Numbered from the stretch's first letter, positions 17,385 through 25,814 are shown. The stretch: 64,000 nucleotides of DNA from Thermococcus sp. Bubb.Bath (GCF_012027595.1 NZ_SNUR01000001.1:310001-374000); one strand, 5' to 3'. Notes: generated by a model not told the origin, from the sequence alone. Numbers and translations are program-made.

Positions 17385-17642
17385 TCAGTGGAGGAGCCTT
17401 TTCCTCTCCTCCTCAAGCTTTACCCTCTCGGCGAAGACTTTGAGGAACTCTATCAGGGTTTTTGCGTTCTCCTTCGTGTAGACCAGCCCAAGCGTCATTC
17501 CCGGAAACTGGAACTCGGCAACACTCTCGTAGAGGGTGAGAACAGCGGTTTCGCCGGCCTCGGCGCCGAAGAGCAACTCAAGAAGCTCGCTGCCTCCCTC
17601 AATCTCGACCTCATACCTTGGATAAACCCTCATTCTCGCCAC
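17385..17642 (-). CDS. Small protein, paralogue of the neighbour at 17683-17904
   Basis: About 85 residues. The start is probably GTG 17642 because GGAGGTGAT ends three bases upstream, the same spacing as at the CARF-PIN gene. The sequence is beta-rich in the first half (YEVEIEGGSELLELLFG) and helical in the second (YTKENAKTLIEFLKVFAERV). The helical half aligns with LTKENVLALAYLIAKYSEKV of the next gene. No known family is recognised. It converges on the membrane CARF-like gene with a 17-base gap. Confidence 0.55.
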   Translation of the reverse strand: MARMRVYPRYEVEIEGGSELLELLFGAEAGETAVLTLYESVAEFQFPGMTLGLVYTKENAKTLIEFLKVFAERVKLEEERKRLLH

Positions 17643-17682
17643 AAAATCACCTCCCAAACTTTTTACGGAAAGAAAAGAAAAC

Positions 17683-17904
17683 TTACAGGAGGGCCTTCAT
17701 CTCCTCCGGCGTGAGAACCTTCTCGGAGTACTTGGCTATGAGGTACGCGAGGGCGAGAACGTTCTCCTTCGTGAGTTTGAGCCTCACACTCCCAAAATCA
17801 CTCTGCAGAAGGGCGTAACCGGGGCGGAATACCATCGAGATTTCAACGGGGCCGTCCGGAGTGTCGAGTTCGAGAACGTAATATTTCAAATCCACACCCC
17901 TCAA
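17683..17904 (-). CDS. Small protein with a TTG start, paralogue of its neighbour
   Basis: 73 residues. TTG 17904 lies three bases after GGAGGTGTT, the same spacing used by nearby genes, so a TTG start is supported. The sequence has the same strand-then-helix plan as the gene at 17385-17642, including LTKENVLALAYLIAKYSEKV. A possible 19-codon frame (17901-17960) ends in a TTGA overlap with this start. A TATA-like CTTTATAAAC on the minus strand near 18015-18025 could drive both genes. No function is known. Confidence 0.5.
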   Translation of the reverse strand: MRGVDLKYYVLELDTPDGPVEISMVFRPGYALLQSDFGSVRLKLTKENVLALAYLIAKYSEKVLTPEEMKALL

Positions 17905-17960
17905 GAGAACACCTCCGGGAGTTTTTTTATTCTATCCAGAACGCTGGGAAGAAGAGCCAC
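17901..17960 (-). CDS. Possible 19-residue peptide coupled to the TTG-start gene
   Basis: A GTG at 17958-17960 opens a frame reading VALLPSVLDRIKKLPEVFS and ends at TGA 17901-17903, overlapping the TTG start of the next gene by four bases. The frame continues upstream without a start codon as far as a stop near 18015, so it may instead be the tail of a lost gene. Very short and uncertain. Confidence 0.2.
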   Translation of the reverse strand: MALLPSVLDRIKKLPEVFS

Positions 17961-18035
17961 TGCCTCGCTAAATTCCAGGGGAGTTCCTGAAACGGCAGGA
18001 TAATGGAAGTAGCCTGGAGTTTATAAAGTTTTCGG

Positions 18036-18458
18036 TCAGGGGCCGGTGGGAAACGTTTCCTCCCAGGCCCCAATCTCTGCTGCGTACTCCCCAATGGGAA
18101 TGAATAACATGGAAAAGATGGCATAAGCGACGAGCGCGACCATTTCAAAGACGTAGTACCAGTGCGCCAGGAAGAAGCCCGCGACCACAAACGGCACGAT
18201 GCCGGCGGCCCCGCTGGCCTTCTCAACGGTGCCCGTGTTGTAGAGGAGAAGGGCGGTGATGAAGCCGTTCACGACGCCAGCCGCAATGAGACCGAGGGAG
18301 ACGTAAACCGGGGGTATCAGGAGGACTGCGAGGATGCCGGCCATCTTCAGGTTGAGGGTGAGCTTCTCCCCGAGGAAGTCGAGCAGGTACGGTAACCCCT
18401 CAGCGGCTTCACCCACGCGGTACAGAAAATCCCCAACACGCTCCGCGAGCATATGCAT
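18036..18458 (-). CDS. Membrane protein adjacent to CRISPR array 1
   Basis: About 140 residues from ATG 18458 (MHMLAERVGDFLYRVGEAAEG). Four hydrophobic segments follow, including MAGILAVLLIPPVYVSLGLIAAGVV and GIVPFVVAGFFLAHWYYVFEMV. An open frame reaches back to 18632, but that part runs into the first CRISPR repeat and is unlikely to be coding. Same strand as the arrays and the two small genes. No family recognised; position suggests, but does not prove, a defence link. Confidence 0.5.
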   Translation of the reverse strand: MHMLAERVGDFLYRVGEAAEGLPYLLDFLGEKLTLNLKMAGILAVLLIPPVYVSLGLIAAGVVNGFITALLLYNTGTVEKASGAAGIVPFVVAGFFLAHWYYVFEMVALVAYAIFSMLFIPIGEYAAEIGAWEETFPTGP

Positions 18459-18624
18459 CACGTTCCAAACTTTTACAAGTACCCCAGAGGGGGTAGCCTT
18501 GCAGTATCGCACTCTCAAACACCATCTTAAAAACGTTTGGATTCCTGAAACATCGGCCTTCCAAACCAAGCCGGCCCGGAAAAATAAGAACTGCAAATTG
18601 AGGTATACCCACACCAGTAGGTAC

Positions 18625-19027
18625 GTCTCCACACATCATAGTTCTGAAACAACCTGAAACATAAGGAAAATACGACAGGGAATAGAGGAAACAAACCTCA
18701 GGGTTTCCACACATCATAGTTCTGAAACAACTTCAAAACATGGTACTACATCCTACAGTTCGGCATGCCGCTCTGGTTTCCACACATCATAGTTCTGAAA
18801 CAACGACAAAATATGATAAATATAGGATAATCTGCCACAACGACGCGTTTCCACACATCATAGTTCTGAAACAACGAAAAAATCTGGAGGTAGGAAGATG
18901 AGACATATGGGGAAACTTATAAAGTTTCCACACATCATAGTTCTGAAACAACACGACGATGTTTTCGGAGGGACAAACATGAAGTGTTTTGGCAGGTTGT
19001 TTCCACACATCATAGTTCTGAAACAAC
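18625..19027 (-). CRISPR. CRISPR array 1: 6 repeats of 29 bases, 5 spacers
   Basis: Repeats start at 18625, 18703, 18776, 18847, 18924 and 18999 and read, on the plus strand, GTTTCCACACATCATAGTTC followed by TGAAACAAC. The leftmost copy has one change (GTCTCC), as expected for the leader-distal end. Spacers are 42-49 bases. Transcription is inferred leftwards: the leader with a TATA-like element lies to the right, and the processed crRNA 5' tag would be GTGGAAAC. The terminal AAC is in all six copies, so I count it as part of the repeat. Confidence 0.97.
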
Positions 19028-19640
19028 GGTTCACTTTTTTGTCCCTTTGGACATATACGTTATTGTAAGAACTTCTTATAAGCTTTTCGCTCCTTTGACG
19101 GTCGGAAAGTTATGGTCACGGGGCTCTTCTATGGAATCATCGGCCATAGTAACCCCTTAACTTGGGGAACCTCAGGGCTTTTAGGGCTCGGTAGGGGAAG
19201 CCAGAACGATGGACGGTAACTGCAGGGCAGATCCCCGTTTTGTCGCGCTGAAGAAGGACAGTACCCGGAAATCACTCCACGTATCTTCCGGGAACGTCCC
19301 CTGTTCTGTCGGAGGAACCGTTAGAATGCCCCGAATTAACGCCCTCAGGAAATAGTTGGATTTTGGCCTTTTTGAAATTTAAAGCCTTGTAGAGTCCTTT
19401 TCCCTTTGAAAAAGAGAAAACAGCCGACTTTAATTTCCAAAGTTCAACTAATTACGTTTAAAAATTGTAAAATTGAAAAGTCCTCTCGCCAGTTATTTTT
19501 GTTATCAGGGGTATGGCATAGCATATCCCTCCATCTATCTCCTTTGATACGCCCGATAACAACTAAAGGAGGCCGAACGTTCCCCCCATAGGGGCGTCTT
19601 CCAATGTAGTTGGATTTCGGTTTTCTCGTTAATCAGGTTA
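19028..19640 (-). promoter_or_regulatory. Leader of array 1 with five conserved boxes
   Basis: The array-proximal part begins GGTTCACTTTTTT and has a TATA-like CTTATAAG at about 19075-19083, 51 bases from the last repeat. Further out are boxes shared with the other three leaders: CTCCACGTATCT (19275), TAGTTGGATTTTGG (19353), ATTGTAAAATTGAAAAG (19464), CCATCTATCTCC (19530) and TAGTTGGATTTC (19607). No protein-coding frame is credible here. The leader ends about 100 bases before the cas1 stop codon. Confidence 0.8.
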
Positions 19641-19748
19641 ATACAACCGGAAGAAAAGGCGAGTGCGGTGGTGTTCCAATCGTTTGAGCAAGAAAAAAGC
19701 AAAAAGATACGCTTAACGGGTGGTAGCCTTTGTATGGTGGCTTTTGCG

Positions 19749-20702
19749 TCACTTCCACCAGGGTTTGAAGGCCCTGTACGTGGACCTTCCGAGGAGGTGC
19801 CTCTTCAGCTTTCTCGCCTCATAATCCATCATGAAGCGGTACGTCATGCTCCTCTTCCAGGGCTTGTAATAGACGGTCCTCCTCAGGGTGTCGGTTAGGG
19901 CCGAGAGTAGCTTTCTCTTGCCCTCCCGTGAGAGGTAGACGGCTTTTCCCTTCTTCACGAAGTCAGACTTTGAGAAAATACCGTTTTGGAGGGCTTCTCT
20001 GATCGTGGAGAAGACGTAGAGGGGCTTGAAAACGTCGGCCAAATCGAGGGGCAGGGAGTGCCTCCTGTCGCTGGCAGAGTGGAGGTAGCCTATCGACGGG
20101 TCGAGGCCGGCTTTAACTGCTGAGGAGAACGCCAGACCATAGACAACTGCATTAGTGTAGCTTATGAGGGCGTTCACGTCATCTCCGGGCGGCCTTCTTG
20201 TCCTTTTAAAATCTTCAACGCCAATGGCTTCCCCGAAGTAGCGGTAGTAGTGGGTCCAGAGTTCCGCCTCCTTCCCCATGACTTCATCGACGGTTTCACC
20301 ATCGACCTTAACCGAGTTCAGCTTGACCGGATTGACCCCCCAGCGGGAGAGCGTGAAGGCCATCGTGTTCTGGATTCCCTTAACTATCTCCCTCGCGATG
20401 TGGAGCCTCTTTTCCGGGTCGAGGTGGTGCTCAGCCTGGGCCAGGTGGAGCTTTCCGCGCGGGGAGGCGTCGTTGATGAAGGAGCCCTTGTAGTCGCCTT
20501 TAACCGTGTAGAAGTGAACCGGAATACCCTTGTCGCTCAGCAGGTCAATGGCCCCGCTCGTGAGCGAGACCCTGGAAAGGCAGTGTATCTCCTCGACCTG
20601 GGCGAGGGGTATGGCCCTCTTCACGAGCTCGCCGACGAAGAAGAGCGCGTTTTCCTCCCTCTCAAGCTTCCCATGCTGGGTGATGAAGAGCGGGTACTTC
20701 AT
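19749..20702 (-). CDS. cas1: CRISPR integrase Cas1
   Basis: 317 residues from ATG 20702 (MKYPLFITQHGKLEREENAL); GGGGGTG lies about five bases upstream. Metal-binding residues are visible in GKEAELWTHYYRYFG (Glu), IGYLHSAS (His) and LDLADVFKP (Asp). It integrates new spacers at the leader end with Cas2. It is separated from cas2 by an IS605-type element and array 2, although the two proteins act as one complex. No cas4 gene is adjacent; a Cas4-like gene lies at 52.9 kb. Confidence 0.95.
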   Translation of the reverse strand: MKYPLFITQHGKLEREENALFFVGELVKRAIPLAQVEEIHCLSRVSLTSGAIDLLSDKGIPVHFYTVKGDYKGSFINDASPRGKLHLAQAEHHLDPEKRLHIAREIVKGIQNTMAFTLSRWGVNPVKLNSVKVDGETVDEVMGKEAELWTHYYRYFGEAIGVEDFKRTRRPPGDDVNALISYTNAVVYGLAFSSAVKAGLDPSIGYLHSASDRRHSLPLDLADVFKPLYVFSTIREALQNGIFSKSDFVKKGKAVYLSREGKRKLLSALTDTLRRTVYYKPWKRSMTYRFMMDYEARKLKRHLLGRSTYRAFKPWWK

Positions 20703-20824
20703 GGGGGACACCCCCAATAGTACAACCACAAGGGTAAAAGCATTTTGGTGGGGATTGCCTTTTTCTCCCGAAAGCCCCATACCTTGGAGCTGGGGGGAGT
20801 TTGAGGTGTCGTGCACGTTGATAA

Positions 20825-20905
20825 CATTAGCTTTAGGAAATGTAAAGTTAGGGGATTGGGCGGGCGAAAATAGTGCATGCAGTAGCTTTAGGGAATGTGA
20901 AGCTG
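20825..20905. repeat. Direct repeat pair upstream of cas1
   Basis: TTAGCTTTAGGAAATGTAAAG at about 20827 recurs as GTAGCTTTAGGGAATGTGAAG at about 20882, 55 bases apart, with three mismatches. They lie 120-200 bases upstream of the cas1 start and could be regulator sites. The region 20703-21150 holds no credible gene. Confidence 0.35.
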
Positions 20906-21073
20906 TGGTGTGAGAAGAAGGGGGTTCACTCGTCATGTGGCGTACACAGTTTTTGCAAGGTGAGAAAAGGGTGGCACATTTTTGGTTTAACGTGTGCGAG
21001 AAGGTGAAACAGTTTTTCGAATTAAATTTGAAAAAAAGTAGAAAAACATGAAATGTTGGGGTGCAACTATAAT

Positions 21074-21094
21074 ACGCGTGAGAAACTCACGCGT
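21074..21094. terminator. Perfect hairpin in the cas1-IS intergenic region
   Basis: ACGCGTGAG AAA CTCACGCGT is a perfect 9-base stem with a 3-base loop, followed on the plus strand by GTAGTTTTGCCCGTATTTTTTTG. This could terminate transcription, or be a protein-binding site. Confidence 0.4.
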
Positions 21095-21171
21095 GTTCAC
21101 GTAGTTTTGCCCGTATTTTTTTGTTGCTGTGCATAATTTTGTTGCAGGTTTATCATTCCTGCCTGCGTGAA

Positions 21172-22383
21172 CTACCCCGTCCTTTCGGGCGGGGCTTCCT
21201 GCTTCATAAGGAAGACTTGCCCCGTGACAACAGCCTCATAAGACACGACACGGGGTAGAGGTCTTCCCTCCACAGGCAATCCGGGTCGTCCCAACCCTTC
21301 ATCCAAACCTTTTCTCAATATGTTGAGGGAAGCGTTCAAATCCCTATCCATCACCAGCCCACACTTCGGACAGCGAAAAATCCTCTCCGAAAGAGGCAAT
21401 TTCTCCACTACAAATCCACAACGGGAGCAAGTCCTCGAAGTGTAGGCTGGCTCAACGAAAACAACCCTCCGACCAGCTCTCTCAGCCTTGTCGGAGAGTA
21501 TCCTAATGAAAGCACCGAGAGAAGAATCGAGCAGATGGCGGTTGAGGTTTTTATGACCGTTCTCAACCATATTCTTCGCTTTTAGTTTCTCCACGACAAT
21601 GACATCATAATTCCGGACGTAGTAGAGGGCGAGCTTGTGCAGGAAGTCCCTCCTCTGATTGGCCAGCTTCTCATATGCTTTGGCCAGCTTCACCCTCTCT
21701 TTTTCCCAGTTCTTTGAGCCCTTTTGCTTCCTTGAGAGCCTTCTCTGTATTTTCTTAATTTTTTCAAGGGATTTCTCAAGGAACAGCGGGTTCTCAAAAG
21801 CGTTACCGTCGCTATCAACGACGAAATTGGCTACTCCCAAATCAATCCCGACTGCTCTACCTGTTTTGGGTAGCGGTTCTGGTTCTTCCTCGACCTGAAA
21901 AGTAGCATACCACTTCCCAGTCTTCGTCCGCTTTATGATTACACCATTAACAGTGCCCTTAATTCTCCTATGGAGCTTTATGGGGACTTCTCCAATTTTG
22001 GAGAGGTGCAGTCTCTTCTTCTCCTCGTCAAGCTTGAAACCGCTTTGGTTGTAGTTCAGCGACTTCCAGCTATTCGGTGAGGTCTTGTATCTAAGCCCCC
22101 CAACTTTATGTCCGTTCTTTTTTAGAGCCTTCAGGACGGTTAGGTTGTTCCAGAGCTGGTGGTTCACCATTTGGAGGACTTTGGAGTAAACTTCCTTGAG
22201 TTCGGGATTTTCCTTCTTTAATTCAACGATTAGCCTTTGGGTGTCGGTTCTCCTTAGCGAAGGGTTTTCCCGTATTGTCCTCAATAACTCGTTGTAGAGC
22301 CAGCGACAGACTTCCATATGTTGGAGCATCTTTTCCTGCTGTGCTTTTGAGGGATAAATTCTGAAGCGGTAGGAACGCATCAA
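21172..22383 (-). CDS. tnpB: TnpB, RNA-guided nuclease of IS605 element A
   Basis: 403 residues, complete. The three RuvC parts are GIDLGVANF (Asp), VIVVEKLKAKN (Glu) and MDRDLNAS (Asp), and a zinc ribbon CSRCG...CPKCG sits between the last two. TnpB cuts DNA at the donor site, guided by RNA from the element end, and so promotes element retention. The start overlaps the tnpA stop by four bases. All catalytic residues are intact, so it is probably active. Confidence 0.95.
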   Translation of the reverse strand: MMRSYRFRIYPSKAQQEKMLQHMEVCRWLYNELLRTIRENPSLRRTDTQRLIVELKKENPELKEVYSKVLQMVNHQLWNNLTVLKALKKNGHKVGGLRYKTSPNSWKSLNYNQSGFKLDEEKKRLHLSKIGEVPIKLHRRIKGTVNGVIIKRTKTGKWYATFQVEEEPEPLPKTGRAVGIDLGVANFVVDSDGNAFENPLFLEKSLEKIKKIQRRLSRKQKGSKNWEKERVKLAKAYEKLANQRRDFLHKLALYYVRNYDVIVVEKLKAKNMVENGHKNLNRHLLDSSLGAFIRILSDKAERAGRRVVFVEPAYTSRTCSRCGFVVEKLPLSERIFRCPKCGLVMDRDLNASLNILRKGLDEGLGRPGLPVEGRPLPRVVSYEAVVTGQVFLMKQEAPPERTG

Positions 22384-22790
22384 CTCTTCTCACCTTGGCT
22401 CTCAACGTAAGCTTTGAGAACGTCGAGGGTCACCTGTCCAGAGGTTGCGAGGAAGTATGAGGGCGACCAGAAGGCGTTTCTCCAGAGTTTTTCTTTCACT
22501 TCCGGGAAGTTCCTGCGTATTTCCCGTGACGTGATTGTCTTTAGGGCGTTGATGTATTTTGGTATGTTGAGGGTGGGTTTTGCCTTGAAGAGGATGTGAA
22601 CGTGGTCTTGGTCTGTCTCGATGGCGAGAACTTCTACCTCGTGGGTTTCTGATATTTCGTGGATTTTCTGTTTGAGAAAGTCTATTATCCTATCATCTGT
22701 AAAAACTTTTCTGCGGTATTTTACGACTAAAATGAGGTGGTAGTAGAGCGAATAGACTGAGTGTGCTCCTTTGTCAATTTTGTATTTCAT
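22380..22790 (-). CDS. tnpA: Y1 transposase TnpA of IS605 element A
   Basis: 136 residues from ATG 22790 (MKYKIDKGAHSVYSLYYH). The HUH motif is DHVHILF and the catalytic Tyr is in SPSYFLATSG. It performs single-strand DNA excision and insertion. The longer open frame to 22811 is possible but lacks a ribosome binding site that I can see. Confidence 0.93.
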   Translation of the reverse strand: MKYKIDKGAHSVYSLYYHLILVVKYRRKVFTDDRIIDFLKQKIHEISETHEVEVLAIETDQDHVHILFKAKPTLNIPKYINALKTITSREIRRNFPEVKEKLWRNAFWSPSYFLATSGQVTLDVLKAYVESQGEKS

Positions 22791-23092
22791 AGTTATCCAA
22801 AATTTGTACAACTATGAAAGTATCTAAGGGTTTAGGGCTTTCATCCCCTCCCTTTCGGAAGGGGACTTCCCGCCAGAATAGGTTAAAATTCGGGACATCA
22901 ACGTGCACCAACATTATGACGGAGAATGAACTTTGGGGCCCTGTTTTGTTGTGCAGTTTTTCCACTGAATCTTTCATTACCGCCTATAGTTCAAAGGTTC
23001 CTCTTCGTCGGAGCCCTACCCCCCGAACGAACCCTTTTTGCACTTCCCTTTTCAGGTGGGGGGTGAAGGCAGAACACCCGCAGCACGGATCC

Positions 23093-23157
23093 CTTCAGAA
23101 GACCTGAAGCTGCCGACCTCTTTCCCGGCAGGCCCCACCGGGACGGGCAGAGGGGCC
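23093..23157. ncRNA. Possible structured RNA: three consecutive hairpins
   Basis: Three perfect six-base stems follow each other: CTTCAG/CTGAAG (23093-23109), CTGCCG/CGGCAG (23110-23131) and GGCCCC/GGGGCC (23131-23157). They occupy the G+C-rich part of the stretch between element A and array 2 (22881-23315), where I find no credible gene. This could be a non-coding RNA or part of an old mobile element end. Strand unknown. Confidence 0.3.
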
Positions 23158-23315
23158 CAGGAACTTTAGAAAATGTAAAACAAATTGTTCACATAGAAAA
23201 GGGGATACGAGGAAAAGCCCCCGGAAACGCGGAATACTCTTTCTTCACGCCTTGCTTTGGCAGTTCTGAAACCATTCTCCCATTTAAGTGATACACTTGA
23301 GTATGTGGTGTCCAT

Positions 23316-23691
23316 GTTTTCTAGACCGAGGGTAGCTCGGAAACGGAACTGGAGGAGCTCCTCAAGCCCGATCTCTCCCACAGCTTACATTTTCCAGACC
23401 GAGGGTAGCTCGGAAACGAAGATCAGGGAACCACCAAGGAAATCCCCGTGCTCGCCAATTTTCCAGACCGAGGGTAGCTCGGAAACCGGTAGCGTCAAGG
23501 AAATCCCCGTGCTCGCCATAGAGCTATTTTCCAGACCGAGGGTAGCTCGGAAACTGGCGCCGGAAAAAGCACCCTCGCGAAGAAGGTTGTGAAATTTTCC
23601 AGACCGAGGGTAGCTCGGAAACGGGGTTTGCCAAACCAAGGACACCTCGTACATGGGAGGCAATTTTCCAGACCGAGGGTAGCTCGGAAAC
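23316..23691 (-). CRISPR. CRISPR array 2: 6 repeats of 29 bases, 5 spacers
   Basis: Repeats start at 23316, 23389, 23458, 23526, 23594 and 23663; plus-strand sequence is ATTTTCCAGACCGAGGGTAG followed by CTCGGAAAC. The leftmost copy is degenerate (GTTTTCTAG). CCGAG/CTCGG gives a five-base stem inside the repeat. Spacers are 39-44 bases. Leader is on the right, so transcription is leftwards. Two neighbouring spacers share 23 identical bases (23435-23457 and 23496-23518). Confidence 0.97.
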
Positions 23692-24300
23692 GGTTAACTT
23701 TTTTGCCCCGCTGGGCAGGTAAAGTGACGAACTCATTCCTTATAAGTATTTCGGTTCTCTGACGGCGTGGAAAATAGGGCACAGGAGGGCTTTTTTCGTA
23801 TTAACTTCCATAGTAAAAACGCCATCTGGGATTGGGTGACCCTTCTTCTTTGGAACCGCCTTCCGGAAATCGTCCTTGGATCCAATGGAGGATTTTTAAC
23901 GCTCTTAACCAAGAATTGGCCTTTTTCCTCGGAAATTGTTCCACGTATATTCTTTGAAAACGCCCCGTTAGCCCAAAGAAGCCGGGAGAGGCCCCCGATC
24001 GGAGGCGAAATAGAAATAGTTGGATTCTCGCCTTTTTACAAAAAACGGTGTTATTCTAACCGATTTTGGTTGGAAAGTCAGTTTCCCCGGACTTTGATTT
24101 TCGAAGTACGAATTTTAACTTCTCAACATTGTAAAATGGAAAGGCGCGTGGAGGCCCTAAAACTCAAAAAGGAAAGATTTCATTGGAGATCGCCCCACCT
24201 ATCTCAGCTATCGTGCCTGAAAAAGGCAATAGAACTGGCTTCGTTCCTTCCCTTAACTTCCATCTGGGGGTAGTTGGATATGGCTTCTCCAGTGTTTTTC
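23692..24300 (-). promoter_or_regulatory. Leader of array 2 with five conserved boxes
   Basis: Starts GGTTAACTTTTTTGCCCC; TATA-like CTTATAAG at about 23739-23746. The shared boxes lie at about 23938 (TTCCACGTATAT), 24017 (TAGTTGGATTC), 24128 (ATTGTAAAATGGAAAG), 24195 (CCACCTATCTC) and 24271 (TAGTTGGATAT). Spacing matches the other leaders to within one or two bases. Ends shortly before the cas2 stop codon. Confidence 0.8.
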
Positions 24301-24364
24301 AGGTTTGTGGGTGGGTTATGATGGCAATGCGGCCTTTTAACCCTGGAAATAAGATGGAAAGGAG

Positions 24365-24634
24365 TTATATAATGTTGTCAAATTTATCGGGGGGTTTCTC
24401 GATGTGGAAGCTTTTAATTACCTTATCGCTGGGCAGCCTGTAGAAGAGTACCGAGTCCTCTTCCTCGTTGATGACCGAGCTCAGCTTCCTCATCAGCTCC
24501 GCCAGTTCCGAATCGCTCAACCAGCCCTCAAAGACGCTCCTCTGCCTCCACTGGAGGTACCCGCGGAGTATCTTGTGGATCCTGGCAACGCGCTTCTCGT
24601 TGATGTCGTAGACGACTATGTAGTAGCTCGCCAT
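24365..24634 (-). CDS. cas2: CRISPR-associated Cas2
   Basis: 89 residues from ATG 24634 (MASYYIVVYDINEKR); GGTGGTCGG precedes it. YYIVVYDI has the conserved Asp at the end of the first strand, and VFEGWLSDSEL is typical of Cas2. It forms the scaffold of the Cas1-Cas2 integrase. It is the last gene after cmr6 (78-base gap) and is followed by the outer leader of array 2. Confidence 0.95.
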   Translation of the reverse strand: MASYYIVVYDINEKRVARIHKILRGYLQWRQRSVFEGWLSDSELAELMRKLSSVINEEEDSVLFYRLPSDKVIKSFHIEKPPDKFDNII

Positions 24635-24712
24635 ACCGACCACCAAGAAAGAGGTAGAAAACCAGAAGGCTCGCTTTTATTGCACTTCCTTAAGACTCCC
24701 GTTACGGTTTTT

Positions 24713-25813
24713 CTATACTTCCCCGAACTTCCCGTAGCCGAGGCTCGTCTTTGCCCCGGCGCCGTGTTCCTTCAGGGCCAGTTTGAGAAGCTTTTCCGCT
24801 TTATTGACGAGCTCTTGATCTTTGCACGTCTTTGACCTGCCAACGGCGAAGAGGAACTTTACTCCTTCCTTCACGGTGATGAAGGGCACGGGCACGGGGT
24901 CGTACCAGTCCCCGGGCGGGTTCGCGTTTCCCTCCCCCTGGTAGTAGGGCCCGTAGTGGGGGTTCATTATGTCGAACTCCAAAACTTCACCGTTGGAGGA
25001 TTCGAGGGGTTCAGGATAGGGGAGTGCATCGAAGAAGACCACAGAACCCTCTTTTTCTGTCGTCCCGAACATTGTGACTGCGGTTTGTGCAATTTTTCTC
25101 ACAGGAATTTCTTCTGGGATTGGTTCTCTAAGGAAGATCCCGAGGAACTCCTCAAGCTGTTTTGACCTACTTTCTACCCTGACCCTTTCGGGGAAGTTAT
25201 CCACTGCTCCACCGTTAAGCCATCCCTGAACATTTCCAGCGCACTCAAAGAAGTCGTTGCACAGGTTTGAATGTTCTGTTAGAATTTCAGCCAGCATCTC
25301 GATGACGTAGGCCCTCGCAACCCCTTTCAGGGCCGAGCCAGGGATGTATGGAACGCCGTAGTTTCGCATCAGCCTGATACTCACCTCGTAAACGCTCTCG
25401 TCTCCGAGGCCGACGACGAGCCTTGAGGTGTTTTTCATATCAATATCCAACTTCTTTGCCTTGAGCGAGTCGAGCATTTTCTTATGCTCTTCGAAAAACT
25501 TCCTATACAGCTCACGTGCCTCCTTGGTCATCCGCAGGGCTTCAGGAATGTTCTGGAGAGCCTTGATAGAGGGCTTTTTGGAGCCGTTTTTGTCCACCTC
25601 AAAGGGGGCATATTTCTCCAGCTTGAGGGAGAGGTTGTCAACTCCCCTCAGTGGGTCGTGTAGGAGGTTCAACGTTTTCCCTGGGACGACGTATTTGATC
25701 CGTTTTTCGTCTTTATCTCTCGCTCTCCGATTGTTTTTTCTTGGTGGATGCCCCCTATCCCTCCTGTTGCGGTCGGGAGGACGGCCCCGATAATTTTTCC
25801 GGGATCCGTACAT
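24713..25813 (-). CDS. cmr6: Type III-B complex subunit Cmr6
   Basis: 366 residues from ATG 25813, chosen over GTG 25822 because GGTGAT ends four bases before it. An unusual basic N-terminal tail (SRKNYRGRPPDRNRRDRGHP) precedes the RAMP fold. YIPGSALKGVARAYV is the RAMP motif and KTSLGYGKFGEV the C-terminal glycine-rich loop. Caps the crRNA 3' side of the Cmr filament. Starts one base after the cmr5 stop. Confidence 0.92.
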   Translation of the reverse strand: MYGSRKNYRGRPPDRNRRDRGHPPRKNNRRARDKDEKRIKYVVPGKTLNLLHDPLRGVDNLSLKLEKYAPFEVDKNGSKKPSIKALQNIPEALRMTKEARELYRKFFEEHKKMLDSLKAKKLDIDMKNTSRLVVGLGDESVYEVSIRLMRNYGVPYIPGSALKGVARAYVIEMLAEILTEHSNLCNDFFECAGNVQGWLNGGAVDNFPERVRVESRSKQLEEFLGIFLREPIPEEIPVRKIAQTAVTMFGTTEKEGSVVFFDALPYPEPLESSNGEVLEFDIMNPHYGPYYQGEGNANPPGDWYDPVPVPFITVKEGVKFLFAVGRSKTCKDQELVNKAEKLLKLALKEHGAGAKTSLGYGKFGEV

Positions 25814-25814
25814 A

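Larger units (their letters stand above)
21150..22880 (-). mobile_element. IS200/IS605-family element A (tnpA + tnpB)
   Basis: Contains a complete Y1 transposase gene and a complete tnpB gene overlapping by four bases. Subterminal hairpins are visible at the tnpB side (21175-21194, CCCCGTCC...GGGCGGGG) and the tnpA side (22845-22864, CCCCTCC...GGAAGGGG), as expected for single-strand transposition. Exact ends cannot be set by eye. The strand beyond the tnpB stop is where an omega (guide) RNA would be expected. It lies between cas1 and array 2. Confidence 0.85.

Noticed and set aside
20250-20720. 156-codon frame opposite cas1
   Set aside because: Cas1 motifs on the minus strand fully explain the region.
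23257-23592. Open frames running through array 2
   Set aside because: They translate repeats and spacers (for example repeated SRPRVARK) and are not genes.
23767-24443. Open frames of 168 and 86 codons in the leader of array 2
   Set aside because: The region aligns by boxes with the other three leaders, in which no equivalent frame is open.
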